A stretch of 64,000 nucleotides of DNA from contig JAKSLZ010000005.1 of assembly GCA_024400935.1 (NCBI GenBank), forward strand, positions 1 through 64,000. The letters are read 5' to 3'. Below are positions 63,167-64,000 of this stretch, piece by piece. The notes under the pieces were generated by a model. The model saw nothing but the letters and a program-made list of their open reading frames with translations, had not been told where the DNA came from and did not search any database. Within the stretch, counting starts at the first letter, position 1; each line of letters begins with the position of its first letter. The position numbers and the translations under genes were made by a program. Source of the DNA: Muribaculaceae bacterium. GTDB lineage: Bacteria > Bacteroidota > Bacteroidia > Bacteroidales > Muribaculaceae.

Positions 63167-63685
63167 TTATTTCTTCAACAAATATTTCAAAACAGCATAG
63201 CCGCCCACAATTTGTAATGCGATGCCAGGATAGCCCAGCCAGATGTCTTGCAGGGCCGCATTAAGAGAACCCGTCATGCCCCACTCTACAAGACCGCCCA
63301 CTAACTGATAAGCTACCACTGCCGCAGTCACGCCAAGCAGAGACACTCTGCCGAGCTTGCCGGCAACAGCCGAAGCCGCAACCGCAAGCAATGTTGACTT
63401 GACGAGAATAATGGGAAGCACTGCACTTCCTGGCATGCCAAAGGCAAGATGATTAACCACAGGCGACAACACAGCAGTGAGCAAACCCACCTTCCAGCCA
63501 TATTTATAAGCCGCAATCAGAGTAAAAAAGTAAATGGGCAACATGATGAGCCCACCCTGCGGATACAAATGACAAAGCTGTGGCAAAACAATGTTACCTA
63601 CAACAAAAAGCGCAGCAAACAAATAAGACTTCACCTCGGTCAATCCAAGGCGATAAAGAGCGGTTGATGAAGTGTTTGTATTCAT
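63167..63685 (-). CDS. ECF transporter S-component-like membrane protein
   Basis: Hydrophobic protein of 172 residues with five or six membrane spans. The general layout and glycine-rich loops (YPQGGLIMLPIYFFTLIAAYKYG, SPVVNHLAFGMPGSAVLPII) match substrate-binding components of ECF vitamin or metabolite transporters. Its vitamin cannot be predicted, and no EcfA/EcfT genes are next to it; it may share a general ECF module. It lies between the DUF1893 gene and the aldo/keto reductase, with gaps of 16 and 12 bases. Confidence 0.78.
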   Translation of the reverse strand: MNTNTSSTALYRLGLTEVKSYLFAALFVVGNIVLPQLCHLYPQGGLIMLPIYFFTLIAAYKYGWKVGLLTAVLSPVVNHLAFGMPGSAVLPIILVKSTLLAVAASAVAGKLGRVSLLGVTAAVVAYQLVGGLVEWGMTGSLNAALQDIWLGYPGIALQIVGGYAVLKYLLKK

Positions 63686-63701
63686 AATCTTTCAGTTTAA
63701 T

Positions 63702-64000
63702 TCATTTAAGTAGTCCCACCGACACAAGGAAATCACGAATGAGCGGCATAGCCACCTCGGGATCATCAGTGTCACGAGTGGCACTTTCCACCGGACACAT
63801 TCCTGTACCAGCACGATTCACGATATGGTCCACCTCATTGCGGCATTCCACATTGACACCTGCATCCTGAAGCACCTTCCTGGCACCCGTGCTCATAGTG
63901 ATGGCATAGACACTGGAGATGCAACCCTTGACGAGGAGCAAAGCCGCACCACGCCCTATGACACGATCGGCTATAGCACCGCCCTTCACAGCATCAGAAT
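63702..64000 (-). CDS. DUF1893 domain protein (C-terminal part, cut by window edge)
   Basis: The last 99 residues of a DUF1893 protein; the N-terminus lies beyond base 64000. The typical segment AVKGGAIADRVIGRGAALLLVKG is followed by MSTGARKVLQDAGV and the cysteine-containing NRAGTGMCPVESAT. Some DUF1893 proteins are fused to or sit next to deaminase-like folds; function is uncharacterised. A GTG at 63987-63989 would give a short start, but the frame is open to the edge and the family is longer, so the gene is called partial. Confidence 0.8.
   Translation of the reverse strand, partial: SDAVKGGAIADRVIGRGAALLLVKGCISSVYAITMSTGARKVLQDAGVNVECRNEVDHIVNRAGTGMCPVESATRDTDDPEVAMPLIRDFLVSVGLLK

Noticed and set aside
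1..64000. CRISPR array, prophage, integrase or insertion sequence
   Set aside because: No regularly spaced direct repeats other than protein-coding LRR repeats, and no transposase, integrase or phage structural gene was found.

Overview
The window is a piece of a Bacteroidales chromosome, most likely from a gut lineage (Muribaculaceae or a near relative; the family-level guess is tentative). Evidence: type IX secretion C-terminal signals, BspA-like leucine-rich repeat proteins, lipoproteins of Bacteroidales-only families (DUF4836, DUF4827-like, DUF4924), serine palmitoyltransferase for sphingolipids, split GcvPA/GcvPB, and promoters of the Bacteroidetes type (TAnnTTTG at -7, sometimes with a TTTG-like box 19-20 bases upstream).

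Layout. 1-3.4 kb: two tandem paralogous surface LRR genes (minus strand), the first cut by the window edge. 3.5-3.9 kb: a dispersed 163-bp repeat followed by a cluster of small perfect hairpins. 4-7.4 kb: prfA, pyrF, pgk. 7.5-11.3 kb (minus): DHH phosphoesterase, DUF4827-like lipoprotein, glmM, SH3 lipoprotein. 11.5-17.1 kb: dsbD, mazG, topB and a Nudix gene in one overlapping run, then tRNA-Cys. 17.2-18.2 kb: a small membrane protein and a 256-bp cloverleaf-like inverted-repeat element. 18.2-27.8 kb: uvrD-type helicase and nspC, then a Crp/Fnr regulator with an operator-like palindrome in its promoter, heading DUF4924, rfbD, prfC, an AmgK-RapZ fusion and murU. 27.9-30.9 kb (minus): DUF4836 lipoprotein, radical SAM enzyme and two tandem small Cys-rich proteins. 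31-36 kb: small genes, a second copy of the 163-bp repeat, serine palmitoyltransferase, a 900-bp region without a convincing gene, and a Ser/Thr kinase. 36.2-44.5 kb: uvrB, YgiQ-type radical SAM, S9 peptidase, and a secreted glycerophosphodiesterase. 44.7-51.5 kb: lipoate ligase plus the whole glycine cleavage system and its lipoamide dehydrogenase. 51.7-60.6 kb (minus): dxs, trkA, trkH, ftsK, lolA-like, trxB. 61-64 kb: crcB, carbonic anhydrase, then an Fe-S aldo/keto reductase, an ECF S-component-like membrane protein and a DUF1893 gene cut by the right edge.

How genes work together. The lplA-gcvT-gcvH-gcvPA-gcvPB-lpd run supplies every protein of glycine cleavage and the ligase that attaches lipoate to GcvH. 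The amgK-rapZ/murU pair encodes anabolic recycling of N-acetylmuramate to UDP-MurNAc, with a RapZ amino-sugar-sensing domain fused to the kinase. TrkA and TrkH form a potassium uptake system.

The best candidate for an undescribed system is the radical SAM locus at 27.9-29.4 kb. Two adjacent small proteins share an 82% identical, four-cysteine, leader-like N-terminus of about 76 residues that ends in a displaced lipobox. Their tails are divergent and carry repeated GDV motifs. Second is a family of structured intergenic elements (3.5, 17.8 and 31.5 kb) that share one hairpin with a conserved loop and a compensated stem.
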